A program made the position numbers and the translations under genes. DNA of 64,000 bases. Origin: Thermatribacter velox (lineage in GTDB: Bacteria > Atribacterota > Atribacteria > Atribacterales > Thermatribacteraceae). The notes under the pieces are model-generated. The model worked only from the letters and a program-made list of their open reading frames with translations. It had not been told where the DNA came from and did no database searches. Location: NCBI RefSeq assembly GCF_038396615.1, contig NZ_CP121689.1:1004001-1068000 (forward strand), read 5' to 3'. This document shows, piece after piece, positions 1-8,310 of the stretch. Each line of letters opens with the position of its first letter. Positions within the stretch are counted from its first letter, which is position 1.

Positions 1-1008
1 GACAATGGTCCAGAAACCCTCCCTGACGAAGGATTAAGTTACATCTACTTTGAAGATGGCAACAAAGCACACAAAGTACTTCTTAAAGACGCAATCGAGC
101 TTATGGGGAAAGAAATTCTTGGTGAGCAAATAATGCAAAAATATGGTGGATGGACCATGTTTGCCAAATTCTTCGATAACATGAACCCTCTTCCCCATCA
201 TGTGCATCTTGACGATGAAAAAGCTGCAAAAGTGGGCCAGCTTGGCAAACCAGAAGGCTATTATTTTCCAAAGCAACTAAACAATCACGGTGGCTATTTC
301 CCTTATACCTTTTTCGGTCTTAATCCAGGCACCAAGCGTGAAGATATCATAAATTGTTTGAAAAATTGGGATAAAGGAGATAACGGCATTCTCTATTATT
401 CCAGGGCTTATAAACTGAAATTAGGTACTGGCTGGAATGTGCCTCCTGGAATACTTCATGCTCCTGGTTCGCTTTTGACCTACGAACCCCAGAGAGCATC
501 AGATGTGTTCGCTATGTTTCAAAACATCGTATGGGACAATTATCTTTCTTGGGATCTTCTGGTAAAAGACGTTCCCGAAGAGCACAAAAAAGATCTGGAC
601 TACATAGTGGACTTGCTTGACTGGGAAGCAAACCTAAATCCCAACTTCTTTGAAGATCACTTTCTTCCTCCCAAACCAGTAAAAGCAATTGAAGAAATGC
701 ACGCCGAAGGATATGAAGAAAACTGGGTAGTCTATAGCAGCGAATTTTTTGCTGCGAAAGAGCTTACTGTATTTCCAAGAAGTTCGGTAACCATTAAAGA
801 AAACGGACCTTATGGAGTCATTGTGATTGAAGGACATGGTCGTTTTGGCACTCTTGAAATTGAGTCACCTCAGTTAATCCGTTTCGGACAAATGACCAAA
901 GACGAACTATTTGTCACTTACAAAGCAGCCCGAGAGGGAATAACCATAACTAACTTGAGTGACAAGGAAAATCTGGTAATGCTCAAGCATTTTGGTCCGG
1001 AGGCCTAA
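1..1008 (+). CDS. Cupin-fold, phosphomannose-isomerase-like protein (5' end outside window)
   Basis: The frame is open from base 1, so the start lies upstream. About 335 residues are visible. The motif NMNPLPHHVHLDDEKA contains an HxH pair typical of metal-binding cupins, and a later stretch (WNVPPGILHAPGSLLTYEP) resembles the second half of a cupin metal site in type I phosphomannose-isomerase-like proteins. The C-terminal part is a second beta-rich domain (YGVIVIEGHGRFGTLEIE). Such proteins are thought to isomerise or bind sugars. The stop codon lies one base before the start of an ABC-transporter ATPase gene, so it is probably the first visible gene of a sugar uptake operon. The substrate cannot be read from the sequence. 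Confidence 0.6.
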   Translation, partial: DNGPETLPDEGLSYIYFEDGNKAHKVLLKDAIELMGKEILGEQIMQKYGGWTMFAKFFDNMNPLPHHVHLDDEKAAKVGQLGKPEGYYFPKQLNNHGGYFPYTFFGLNPGTKREDIINCLKNWDKGDNGILYYSRAYKLKLGTGWNVPPGILHAPGSLLTYEPQRASDVFAMFQNIVWDNYLSWDLLVKDVPEEHKKDLDYIVDLLDWEANLNPNFFEDHFLPPKPVKAIEEMHAEGYEENWVVYSSEFFAAKELTVFPRSSVTIKENGPYGVIVIEGHGRFGTLEIESPQLIRFGQMTKDELFVTYKAAREGITITNLSDKENLVMLKHFGPEA

Positions 1009-1009
1009 C

Positions 1010-2524
1010 TTGCCTGAAAATGTAATCCTTCGCTTTGAAAAAGTTAGCAAGCGTTTTCCAGGAGTTCTGGCTCTTGATGAAGTAAGTTTTGATGTAAAAC
1101 AGGGTGAAGTGCATGCCCTGGTGGGGGAAAACGGAGCAGGTAAATCCACGCTTATTAAAATAGTGACCGGTGTTCATCGTCGCACTTCTGGAGAGATCTA
1201 CTACGAAGGAAAACCTGTAGACTTTCATACTCCTCACGAAGCTCTCGCCAGAGGCATTGCTGCTATCTACCAGGAGTTCAATTTAATTCCCGCTCTTACT
1301 GTTGCCGAAAACATTTTCATGGGCCACCATTTCCTCACCCCTCGTGGCCTGGTAGACTGGACCAGAATACGCCAGGAAGCTAAAAAGTTGCTTGATTTCT
1401 TAGATGTTGATATTGATGTTGATGCAAAAGTTCGAGACCTTGGGGTTGCCAAAAAACAAGTCGTGGAAATAGCAAAAGCGCTATCTTTAAATGCCAAGAT
1501 TTTAATTATGGATGAGCCCACGGCAGCCCTGGCTCAAAAAGAAATAGAAACCCTTTTTCGGATAATTCGTTTTTTAAAAGAAAAGGGAGTAACCATCATT
1601 TATATTTCACACCGCCTGGAAGAGATTTTTAAAATTTGTGATCGAGTAACTGTCCTGCGAGATGGAAAACACATTGCAACCAGAAACCTCGAAGAAATCA
1701 ATATGGAAGACATAATCCGAATGATGGTTGGAAGAAACATAACCAATAAATTTCCACGTATTCCTCACACTCCTGGAGAAGAAATCTTGAGAGTAGAAGG
1801 GCTTACCCGTCACGGTGTTCTGGAGAATATTTCTTTTTCCCTAAGAAGAGGGGAAATCCTTGGCATTGCTGGAATGGTTGGTTCAGGAAGAACCGAGCTA
1901 CTCAGAGCAATTTATGGCGTGGACCCAATTGATAAAGGGGAAATTTACATAAGAGGAGAAAAAGTCCAGATTAACTCACCTGTTGAAGCTATCAATTTTG
2001 GAATGGCCCTGCTTCCGGAAGAACGCAAAACGCAGGGTTTAGTGCTTCTTCTCTCGGTGCTTGACAACATAGGACTTCCTGTTTTGCCTCAGATTTCTCA
2101 ACGGGGGTTTGTCGATGACCAGCGGCTACTTGAAATAGGAGAGGAAATGGTCAAACAGATGAATATAAAAACTCCTTCACTTTACCAGAAGGTAATGTTT
2201 CTCTCAGGAGGCAATCAACAAAAAGTAGTGCTTGGAAAGTGGTTTGCTCGCAACTGTGATATCTACCTCTTTGATGAGCCAACTCGGGGTATTGATGTGG
2301 GAGCCAAGGTTGAAATCTACCACCTCATGAATAAACTTATCGAAAAAAAAGTGGGTATCATCATGGTTTCTTCTGAGTTACCCGAAATCCTTGGAATGAG
2401 CGACCGAATCCTGGTAATGCGTGAAGGAAGAATTGTTGGTGAGCTCAATCGAGAAGAAGCCACACAGGAAGCTATCCTGAGCTTAGCGGTGGGGGGTAAT
2501 GCAAAAAATGCAGTTAATCAGTGA
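1010..2524 (+). CDS. Ribose/monosaccharide-type ABC transporter ATP-binding protein (RbsA/MglA family)
   Basis: A fused double ATPase of about 504 residues, as usual for CUT2 sugar importers. The first nucleotide-binding domain has Walker A GENGAGKST (residues about 39-47) and Walker B ILIMDEPTAAL. The second has the degenerate Walker A GMVGSGRTE and signature LSGGNQQK, with YLFDEPTRGIDVGAK. The TTG at 1010 is chosen because CCGGAGG lies six bases upstream; another TTG at 992 would overlap the preceding gene and has no SD. The 3' end overlaps the permease gene. It powers uptake of a pentose or hexose together with the next two genes. Confidence 0.9.
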   Translation: MPENVILRFEKVSKRFPGVLALDEVSFDVKQGEVHALVGENGAGKSTLIKIVTGVHRRTSGEIYYEGKPVDFHTPHEALARGIAAIYQEFNLIPALTVAENIFMGHHFLTPRGLVDWTRIRQEAKKLLDFLDVDIDVDAKVRDLGVAKKQVVEIAKALSLNAKILIMDEPTAALAQKEIETLFRIIRFLKEKGVTIIYISHRLEEIFKICDRVTVLRDGKHIATRNLEEINMEDIIRMMVGRNITNKFPRIPHTPGEEILRVEGLTRHGVLENISFSLRRGEILGIAGMVGSGRTELLRAIYGVDPIDKGEIYIRGEKVQINSPVEAINFGMALLPEERKTQGLVLLLSVLDNIGLPVLPQISQRGFVDDQRLLEIGEEMVKQMNIKTPSLYQKVMFLSGGNQQKVVLGKWFARNCDIYLFDEPTRGIDVGAKVEIYHLMNKLIEKKVGIIMVSSELPEILGMSDRILVMREGRIVGELNREEATQEAILSLAVGGNAKNAVNQ

Positions 2525-3494
2525 CGAACAAGAAACCCAAAAGAGTTTCGTCGAACGGTTTTTTATATTCTGGGACAAGGCAGGAATACTCCTTGCCTTT
2601 ATAGTAGTTTGTGTTATTTTCGGTGCATTAAACCCTATTTTCTTCCACCCCCTGAACATACTGAACGTAATCCGTCAGGTATCCATCATCGGGGTTATTG
2701 CAGTAGGAATGACTTTTGTAATTCTTCTGGCTGGTATTGACCTTTCAGTTGGCTCTATTGTTGCTTTTTGCGGAATTATTGCTGCGGCTTTTCAGGTAAA
2801 ATGGGGAGGCAGCCTCTTTCTCAGTATCGTCATTCCCTTGTTGATTGGTGGCGGAATAGGTTTTATGAATGGTTTTATATCCACCAAAGGGGGTTTGCAC
2901 CCATTTATCGTGACCCTTGGTTCGATGAGCATTTTTCGGGGAGCAACCCTCCTTGTGGCCCAGGGAAAACCCATTGCTGGTATGAGTCAGGCCTTTCGCT
3001 TTATAGGAGCCGGCATGGTAGGTCCTATTCCCTTTCCAGTAGTTATTTTCATCTCCATAGTTATAATAGCCGGCATAGTATTGAAAAGAACAGTGTTTGG
3101 ACGCTATATTTACGCCATTGGCGGTAACGAAGAAGCTGCATTGCTTTCAGGTATTATGGTTGAGCGATATAAAATATCGGCATTTACTATTTTGGGCTTT
3201 CTTTCTGGATTAAGCGCTCTTATTCTTACTTCCCGGCTTAACTCTGGAGAACTGGTAGCAGGGCAGGGATATGAGTTAGACGTCATTGCTTCAGTTATAA
3301 TCGGTGGCACCAGCCTTATGGGCGGTGAAGGAGGCGTCTACGGTACTCTGGTCGGTGCATTGCTTATAGGTGTAATATCCAATGGGCTCAACCTGCTTGG
3401 AGTGCAACCTTACTGGCAGATGATAGTTAAAGGCTTTATCATAATCCTTGCCGTCTTGCTCGATAAACTCAAAAGACGCTTCAGAACAACCTGA
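2499..3494 (+). CDS. Monosaccharide ABC transporter permease (RbsC family)
   Basis: Hydrophobic protein of about 331 residues with multiple membrane segments and family landmarks: GIDLSVGSIVAF near residue 85, GLHPFIVTLGSM near 132, and GRYIYAIGGNEEAALLSGI near 200 (the loop that contacts the ATPase). It forms the membrane channel of the ribose-type importer. The ATG at 2499 overlaps the ATPase gene by 26 bases; a second ATG at 2508, downstream of a G-run, is an alternative start. It is followed by a perfect SD-like sequence that has no start codon near it. Confidence 0.92.
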   Translation: MQKMQLISDEQETQKSFVERFFIFWDKAGILLAFIVVCVIFGALNPIFFHPLNILNVIRQVSIIGVIAVGMTFVILLAGIDLSVGSIVAFCGIIAAAFQVKWGGSLFLSIVIPLLIGGGIGFMNGFISTKGGLHPFIVTLGSMSIFRGATLLVAQGKPIAGMSQAFRFIGAGMVGPIPFPVVIFISIVIIAGIVLKRTVFGRYIYAIGGNEEAALLSGIMVERYKISAFTILGFLSGLSALILTSRLNSGELVAGQGYELDVIASVIIGGTSLMGGEGGVYGTLVGALLIGVISNGLNLLGVQPYWQMIVKGFIIILAVLLDKLKRRFRTT

Positions 3495-3496
3495 TA

Positions 3497-3507
3497 GAAA
3501 GGAGGTG
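3497..3507 (+). promoter_or_regulatory. Isolated Shine-Dalgarno-like sequence without a start codon
   Basis: GAAAGGAGGTG is an excellent SD, but no gene starts after it. The real start of the binding-protein gene is about 80 bases further on and has its own SD (3573-3577). A very similar arrangement is found at 9827-9836 before another binding-protein gene. A ribosome-docking, mRNA-stabilising role is inferred. Confidence 0.4.
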
Positions 3508-3587
3508 CACCGAACAAAAATAACTCTGACATCAAAATTTGAGTCAAAAAGAAAACTTGCTTATATCCAAAGGGAGGTCGATGATTC

Positions 3588-4547
3588 ATGAAATGGTTAA
3601 TCAGAGTGGCTCTTTTAATGGTGATAGTGGCAGTACTTTTTGGAGGAGTGGCAGTTGCTCAAAAATTGACTATCGGATTGTCTTTCCCAAGCCTTTCTTT
3701 TGCCTGGTTTGCTTTCTTAGAAGACGCCGTCAAACAAAAAGCACAACAACTCGGTGATATTGAAGTAATATCTTTGGAAGCTCAAAACGAAGTTTCCAAG
3801 CAAATCTCTATAATTGAGGACATGATTATCCGAGGTGTAAACGGAGTGCTCCTGGTACCCATCGAAGTCGAGGCAGTCATTCCTGCTATTGAAGCATTAA
3901 ACAAAGCCAATATACCAGTTGTCACCGTAGATAGAAGGATTAAGGAAGGTGCTCCAGTTGAGATTCTCTGCCATGTTGGTGCCGATAATACAGAAGGTGG
4001 TCGTAAGGCAGCTCAATTTATAGTGGAAAAATTAAAGGAAAAGTATGGGGAGCCAAAAGGTGTAGTCATTGAACTTACTGGTACCCCAGGAGCAGGTCCC
4101 GCCATTGACCGGAGCGCAGGTTTTCACGAAATAATTGACCAGTATCCTCAGATAACCGTAAAAAGCCAGACTGCTAATTTCCGGCGTGATGATGGTATGA
4201 AGGTAATGGAGGACTTCATAATGAGTACTCCTCAGATTGATGCAGTGTTTGGTGCTAATGATGAAATGATTTTGGGTGCCATTCAGGCTATGGATGCGAG
4301 TGGCAAAATTGATGTAAAAGAAACCATAACTGTAGGTTTCGACGCTTTGCCTGAGGCTTTGAAGCTTATCGAAGAAGGTATTCTCGATGCAACCATTGAG
4401 CAATTCCCGGGCAAACAGGCATCAACAGCTTTTGAAATACTGGTTAACTACTTAAGAAAAGGCGAGAAGCCAGCTCAAAAAGTCATGCTTATCGAACCAG
4501 CAGTTATAACCAAAGACAACCTCGATCAAGCCGAGAAAAGCTTCTAA
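3588..4547 (+). CDS. Periplasmic sugar-binding protein (RbsB-type, Peripla_BP_4)
   Basis: About 319 residues. It has a Sec signal peptide (MKWLIRVALL then a hydrophobic core ending VAVAQ, cleavage near residue 25) and no lipobox cysteine. The mature protein shows the type I periplasmic-binding fold: EDMIIRGVNGVLLVPIE near residue 80, IPVVTVDRRI near 107, and DAVFGANDEMILGAIQAM near 215. GGAGG sits about ten bases before the ATG. Gene order ATPase-permease-binding protein is typical of CUT2 importers. The ligand is probably a monosaccharide but is not determined here. It ends just before a strong palindromic terminator. Confidence 0.92.
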   Translation: MKWLIRVALLMVIVAVLFGGVAVAQKLTIGLSFPSLSFAWFAFLEDAVKQKAQQLGDIEVISLEAQNEVSKQISIIEDMIIRGVNGVLLVPIEVEAVIPAIEALNKANIPVVTVDRRIKEGAPVEILCHVGADNTEGGRKAAQFIVEKLKEKYGEPKGVVIELTGTPGAGPAIDRSAGFHEIIDQYPQITVKSQTANFRRDDGMKVMEDFIMSTPQIDAVFGANDEMILGAIQAMDASGKIDVKETITVGFDALPEALKLIEEGILDATIEQFPGKQASTAFEILVNYLRKGEKPAQKVMLIEPAVITKDNLDQAEKSF

Positions 4548-4577
4548 GTCTGAGCGAAGCACTGAACTTTATGGGCC

Positions 4578-4623
4578 ACCAATTAAAAAGAGGGGGCAGC
4601 GCTGCCCCCTCTTTTTAATTGGT
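4578..4623 (+). terminator. 46-bp perfect palindrome, probable terminator of the ribose-type operon
   Basis: Two 23-base arms meet with no spacer between 4600 and 4601 (ACCAATTAAAAAGAGGGGGC and onwards). The GC-rich core GAGGGGGCAGC/GCTGCCCCCTC is flanked by A and T runs, so it can terminate on either strand. It lies about 30 bases after the binding-protein stop codon. Confidence 0.85.
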
Positions 4624-4684
4624 GATAAATCCCATTCATTTGGTAAGTCCTGCACTTTTAAAATCACCAAATACTGATAAAATT

Positions 4685-6253
4685 ATGACTATGGTTATAA
4701 AAACAAGTTTAGAACACACCAATAACTTTGTCCTTGAATTCAGGGGAGTAACCAAACGCTTTCCACCCAATAATTTAGCAAACGACCATATCACTTTTGG
4801 CGTTAAACAGGGTAGCATCCATGTCATTCTTGGAGAAAACGGAGCGGGCAAATCAACCCTTATGAACATCCTTTACGGGTTGTATCAACCCGATGAGGGT
4901 AGCATTTTACTCCAGGGCAAAGAAGTACACATCACCTCACCCAGGCGAGCCATCGAACTCGGAATAGGCATGGTTCACCAGCACTTTAAACTGGTTGAAA
5001 CTCACACTGTACTTGAAAACATCGTCTTAGGTTTGAAACATACTCCTTTTACGCTTCCCAACAGGAAGCTTGAAGAAGAAATAAAAAATATGTCAAATGC
5101 TTTCCGTCTCCCCGTGGACCCTCAAGCAAGAATCTGGCAACTTTCTCTTGGCGAACAACAGCGAGTAGAAATTCTCAAGGCTCTTTATCGAGGTGCTAAA
5201 ATCCTTATTCTCGATGAACCTACTTCAGTGCTGACTCCCAGAGAAATCGAGGGGCTTTTCTCGACTTTGCGCTCAATGAAAAAAGAAGGGAAAACCTGTA
5301 TATTCATAACCCACAAACTCGAAGAAGCCGTGGAAATTGCAGATACCATAACTGTGCTTCGCAAAGGAAAGGTGGTTGGCTCTTTCGAACCTACCAAAGT
5401 AACATTGCGAGAACTCGCAGAGCTTGTAGTAGGTAAAAGTATTGAGTTGACCGCTAAAAAACCTCGGGTGTCGGATTTTGGAGAAACCGTGCTTGAAGTA
5501 TCGGACCTGTGGGCAACTGGGGATAGAAACATACTTGCCCTACAAGGAGTGTCTTTTCAAGTACGAGCCAGAGAAATTGTTGGTATAGCTGGGATATCCG
5601 GCAATGGCCAGAAAGAGCTGGTGGAAATACTATCTGGCCTAAGATATCCTAAAAAGGGTAAAATAATAGTAAATGGAAAAGAATTTACAAAAATACAACC
5701 TGCAGACCTTTTACAAGAAGGAATAGCTTATATACCCGAAGACCGAAGGTTAGCCCTTGTAGAACAGATGAATATTAGTGAAAATCTGGTTTTACGAAGT
5801 TTTCACCGTAGTCCCTTCGCGAAAGGTCCCTGGATAAACTGGAAAAAGGTGAAGGAAAAAGCTGTGCGCCTTGTTAAGGAATACGCTATCAATCCTCAAA
5901 ACATTGAACTACCGGTAGGGTTGCTTTCAGGAGGTAATAAACAACGTGTGGTGCTAGCCAGAGAGCTTTCCCGTCATCCCCGCTTAATTATAGCAGCTCA
6001 ACCAACTGTAGGGTTGGATATCGCTGGAACCGCTTTCATTCACCAGCTGCTTCTTGAGAACTCTTCGAGAGGCTCTGGTGTCTTGCTTGTTTCAAGCGAC
6101 CTTGACGAAGTAATGTTGCTTGCAGATACCATTCTGGTGTTCTTTCGGGGAAAAATAATTGGCAAAAAGGAAAGACCTCAACAGGGATGGAGTGAAGAAG
6201 ATCTGGCTCAAGTTGGCCTCTGGATGGGTGGAGTAAAGGAGGAAACACGTTGA
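4685..6253 (+). CDS. BMP/nucleoside-type ABC transporter ATP-binding protein (YufO/NupO-like)
   Basis: Double ATPase of about 522 residues. Domain one has GENGAGKSTLMNILYG, the Q-loop in GMVHQHFKLVE, signature LSLGEQQRVEILKAL and ILDEPTSVLTP. Domain two has GISGNGQKE and LSGGNKQRVVLARELS. The HQHFKLV motif is characteristic of the ATPases that serve BMP-type nucleoside or simple-sugar importers. The open frame extends back into the preceding palindrome, so an ATG at 4685 or 4691 is chosen. Neither has a recognisable SD, and TGATAAAAT at 4675-4683 looks like an extended -10, so a leaderless transcript is possible. The next gene overlaps the stop by four bases. Confidence 0.88.
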   Translation: MTMVIKTSLEHTNNFVLEFRGVTKRFPPNNLANDHITFGVKQGSIHVILGENGAGKSTLMNILYGLYQPDEGSILLQGKEVHITSPRRAIELGIGMVHQHFKLVETHTVLENIVLGLKHTPFTLPNRKLEEEIKNMSNAFRLPVDPQARIWQLSLGEQQRVEILKALYRGAKILILDEPTSVLTPREIEGLFSTLRSMKKEGKTCIFITHKLEEAVEIADTITVLRKGKVVGSFEPTKVTLRELAELVVGKSIELTAKKPRVSDFGETVLEVSDLWATGDRNILALQGVSFQVRAREIVGIAGISGNGQKELVEILSGLRYPKKGKIIVNGKEFTKIQPADLLQEGIAYIPEDRRLALVEQMNISENLVLRSFHRSPFAKGPWINWKKVKEKAVRLVKEYAINPQNIELPVGLLSGGNKQRVVLARELSRHPRLIIAAQPTVGLDIAGTAFIHQLLLENSSRGSGVLLVSSDLDEVMLLADTILVFFRGKIIGKKERPQQGWSEEDLAQVGLWMGGVKEETR

Positions 6254-7338
6254 AAATAAAGAAGTTAACCCTGGTAGAACATCTACAACCCGTGCCAACC
6301 AGTGTTGTCGGTATATCGGCTTTAGCCCTGATTGCTGCTTTGGGAGTGGTTAGCTTAATTTTCGCTGCTTATGGAATCCATCCCCTAAAAGGCTATCAAA
6401 CGCTGTTCAAAGGAGCCTTCGGGAGCTGGTATGCCCTTTCAGAAACTTTAACCAGAACCATACCTCTTTTAATAGTTGGTTCAGGTTTAACATTAGCCTT
6501 TCAAGCTTCAACCTGGAACATTGGAGCGGAAGGCCAAATCCTTCTTGGAGCATGCGCTGCTACTTGGGTAGCTCTTTTTTCTGGTTTACCTCCCACATTG
6601 ATAATTCCTGCAATGTTCCTCCTGGGTTTCCTCGCTGGAGGAATGTGGGCTTTACTCCCTGGTTACTTCAAAGCCAAATTTTCGGTCAATGAAACCATAG
6701 TAACTTTGATGCTCAATTATGTGGCCTCCAACATTGTACTCTACCTTATTCATGGACCCTGGAAAGGAAAAAGCGCGAGAGGGTTTGCGTATACTGATAT
6801 GTTTCCAAAAGAGGCCTGGCTGAGTACTATAAGCGGTACACGTATTCCTATCTTGACCCTGGTACTGGGCTTTCTAATAGCTCTTGCTTGTTACATCATA
6901 CTCCGTTATACAACCTTTGGTTTTCGCCTTCGAGTAAGTGGTCAAAATCCCCAAACTGCTAAGCTAGTAGGCATCAAGCAGGAAATGGTCACTTTGTGGG
7001 TGATGTTCCTTTCGGGAGGCCTCAGTGGCGTAGCTGGAGCGGGAGAGGTTAGTGGCATTCATCACCTCCTGCGTCACCCTTCACACATTTCTCTTGGTTA
7101 CGGTTATACTGCCATAATCGTGGCCTGGTTAGCCAGGGCCAACCCCCTGGCAGTACCGCTTTCTGCTTTTCTCTTCGGAGCATTAATGTCTGGCGGTGAT
7201 GCTCTCAAAGTTTCATTAGGAATACCATTTCAAATGGTACACGTTTTTAACGGACTGATTATTTTCTTCCTCATTGCTGGAGAAAGATTTATGCGGTATG
7301 GATTAAAACTAACCAAAAACGGGGAGGTAGGAATGTAA
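6250..7338 (+). CDS. BMP/nucleoside-type ABC transporter permease 1 (YufP/NupP-like)
   Basis: About 362 residues and highly hydrophobic. Landmarks are FQASTWNIGAEGQILLGA near residue 80, KAKFSVNETIVTLMLNY near 145 and GQNPQTAKLVGI near 230, the cytoplasmic coupling loop. The start is TTG in a TTGA overlap with the upstream stop, preceded by AAGGAGG. It forms half of the membrane channel, with the next gene forming the other half. Confidence 0.88.
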   Translation: MKIKKLTLVEHLQPVPTSVVGISALALIAALGVVSLIFAAYGIHPLKGYQTLFKGAFGSWYALSETLTRTIPLLIVGSGLTLAFQASTWNIGAEGQILLGACAATWVALFSGLPPTLIIPAMFLLGFLAGGMWALLPGYFKAKFSVNETIVTLMLNYVASNIVLYLIHGPWKGKSARGFAYTDMFPKEAWLSTISGTRIPILTLVLGFLIALACYIILRYTTFGFRLRVSGQNPQTAKLVGIKQEMVTLWVMFLSGGLSGVAGAGEVSGIHHLLRHPSHISLGYGYTAIIVAWLARANPLAVPLSAFLFGALMSGGDALKVSLGIPFQMVHVFNGLIIFFLIAGERFMRYGLKLTKNGEVGM

Positions 7339-7340
7339 CC

Positions 7341-8270
7341 TTGGACACGCTCTCCTGGATAGAAAGTGTTTTGGTACGCTCATTGCTTTACGGAACGCCC
7401 CTGGTTATCGCTACTCTGGGTGAAATCTATGCAGAGCGCTCCGGTGTCCTCAACCTTGGAGTGGAAGGAATGATGATTCTGGGTGCATTTGCAGCTTTTG
7501 TAACCACCTACTTATCCGCCAATCCCTGGTTCGGTATAGTGGTGGGAATGCTTGTGGGTGGTGGTGCCTCACTAATACATGCTTTTTTGAGCGTTACCTT
7601 GAGGGCAAATCAGGTAGTCTCGGGGCTGGCTTTAACTATGTTTGGACTTGGGTTAACCGGTGTTTTAGGAAGACATTTCGAAGGAAAAACTCTACAAGAC
7701 AGTCTGGCCAGGGTGCATATTCCCTACCTGAACAGGATTCCTCTGCTTGGGAAAATACTGTTTGAAGGGCAAAGTGTTATCGTTCACCTTGCCATAGCAC
7801 TATCAGTCATCCTTTGGTTTCTGCTTTCCCATACCAGATGGGGCAACTTGGTAAGGTCTGTCGGCGAAAATCCTGCTGCGGCGGACGTGATGGGAGTCAA
7901 TGTGTGGAAAGTACGTTACATTTGCGTCTTCATAGGAGGCGTTATGGCGGGCCTCGCTGGTGCTTATCTATCCATCGTATACAGACCTTCCTGGGCATAC
8001 GGAATGACTGCTGGTATGGGATGGTTGGCAGTAGCTCTAACTATTTTTGCTTTCTGGAATCCACTTTATGGCATGATTGGAGGATATCTGTTCGGAGCTC
8101 TGTACCACCTATCGTTCAGACTTCAGCCCTGGGTAGCAGCTGAACTTCTGAACTCCTTGCCGTATCTCTTCCCAATCATTGCCCTCCTTTTGTTTTCCAG
8201 ATTAGCCTTGCATAAAAAAATTGGCGCTCCCGCTTCGCTTGGCAAGCCTTACAAGCGGGGCGAGTCATAA
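7341..8270 (+). CDS. BMP/nucleoside-type ABC transporter permease 2 (YufQ/NupQ-like)
   Basis: About 309 residues with many membrane segments. The N-terminal stretch ERSGVLNLGVEGMMILGAF is the conserved signature of this permease subtype, and GENPAAADVMGVNVWKVR near residue 175 is the ATPase-contact loop. It starts at TTG two bases after the stop of permease 1, with GGGAGG about twelve bases upstream. The heterodimer of the two permeases is normal for nucleoside/simple-sugar BMP importers. Confidence 0.88.
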   Translation: MDTLSWIESVLVRSLLYGTPLVIATLGEIYAERSGVLNLGVEGMMILGAFAAFVTTYLSANPWFGIVVGMLVGGGASLIHAFLSVTLRANQVVSGLALTMFGLGLTGVLGRHFEGKTLQDSLARVHIPYLNRIPLLGKILFEGQSVIVHLAIALSVILWFLLSHTRWGNLVRSVGENPAAADVMGVNVWKVRYICVFIGGVMAGLAGAYLSIVYRPSWAYGMTAGMGWLAVALTIFAFWNPLYGMIGGYLFGALYHLSFRLQPWVAAELLNSLPYLFPIIALLLFSRLALHKKIGAPASLGKPYKRGES

Positions 8271-8310
8271 AAGACGCTGTTTCTTATAATAATTTTAGGA
8301 GGTGGTTAAT

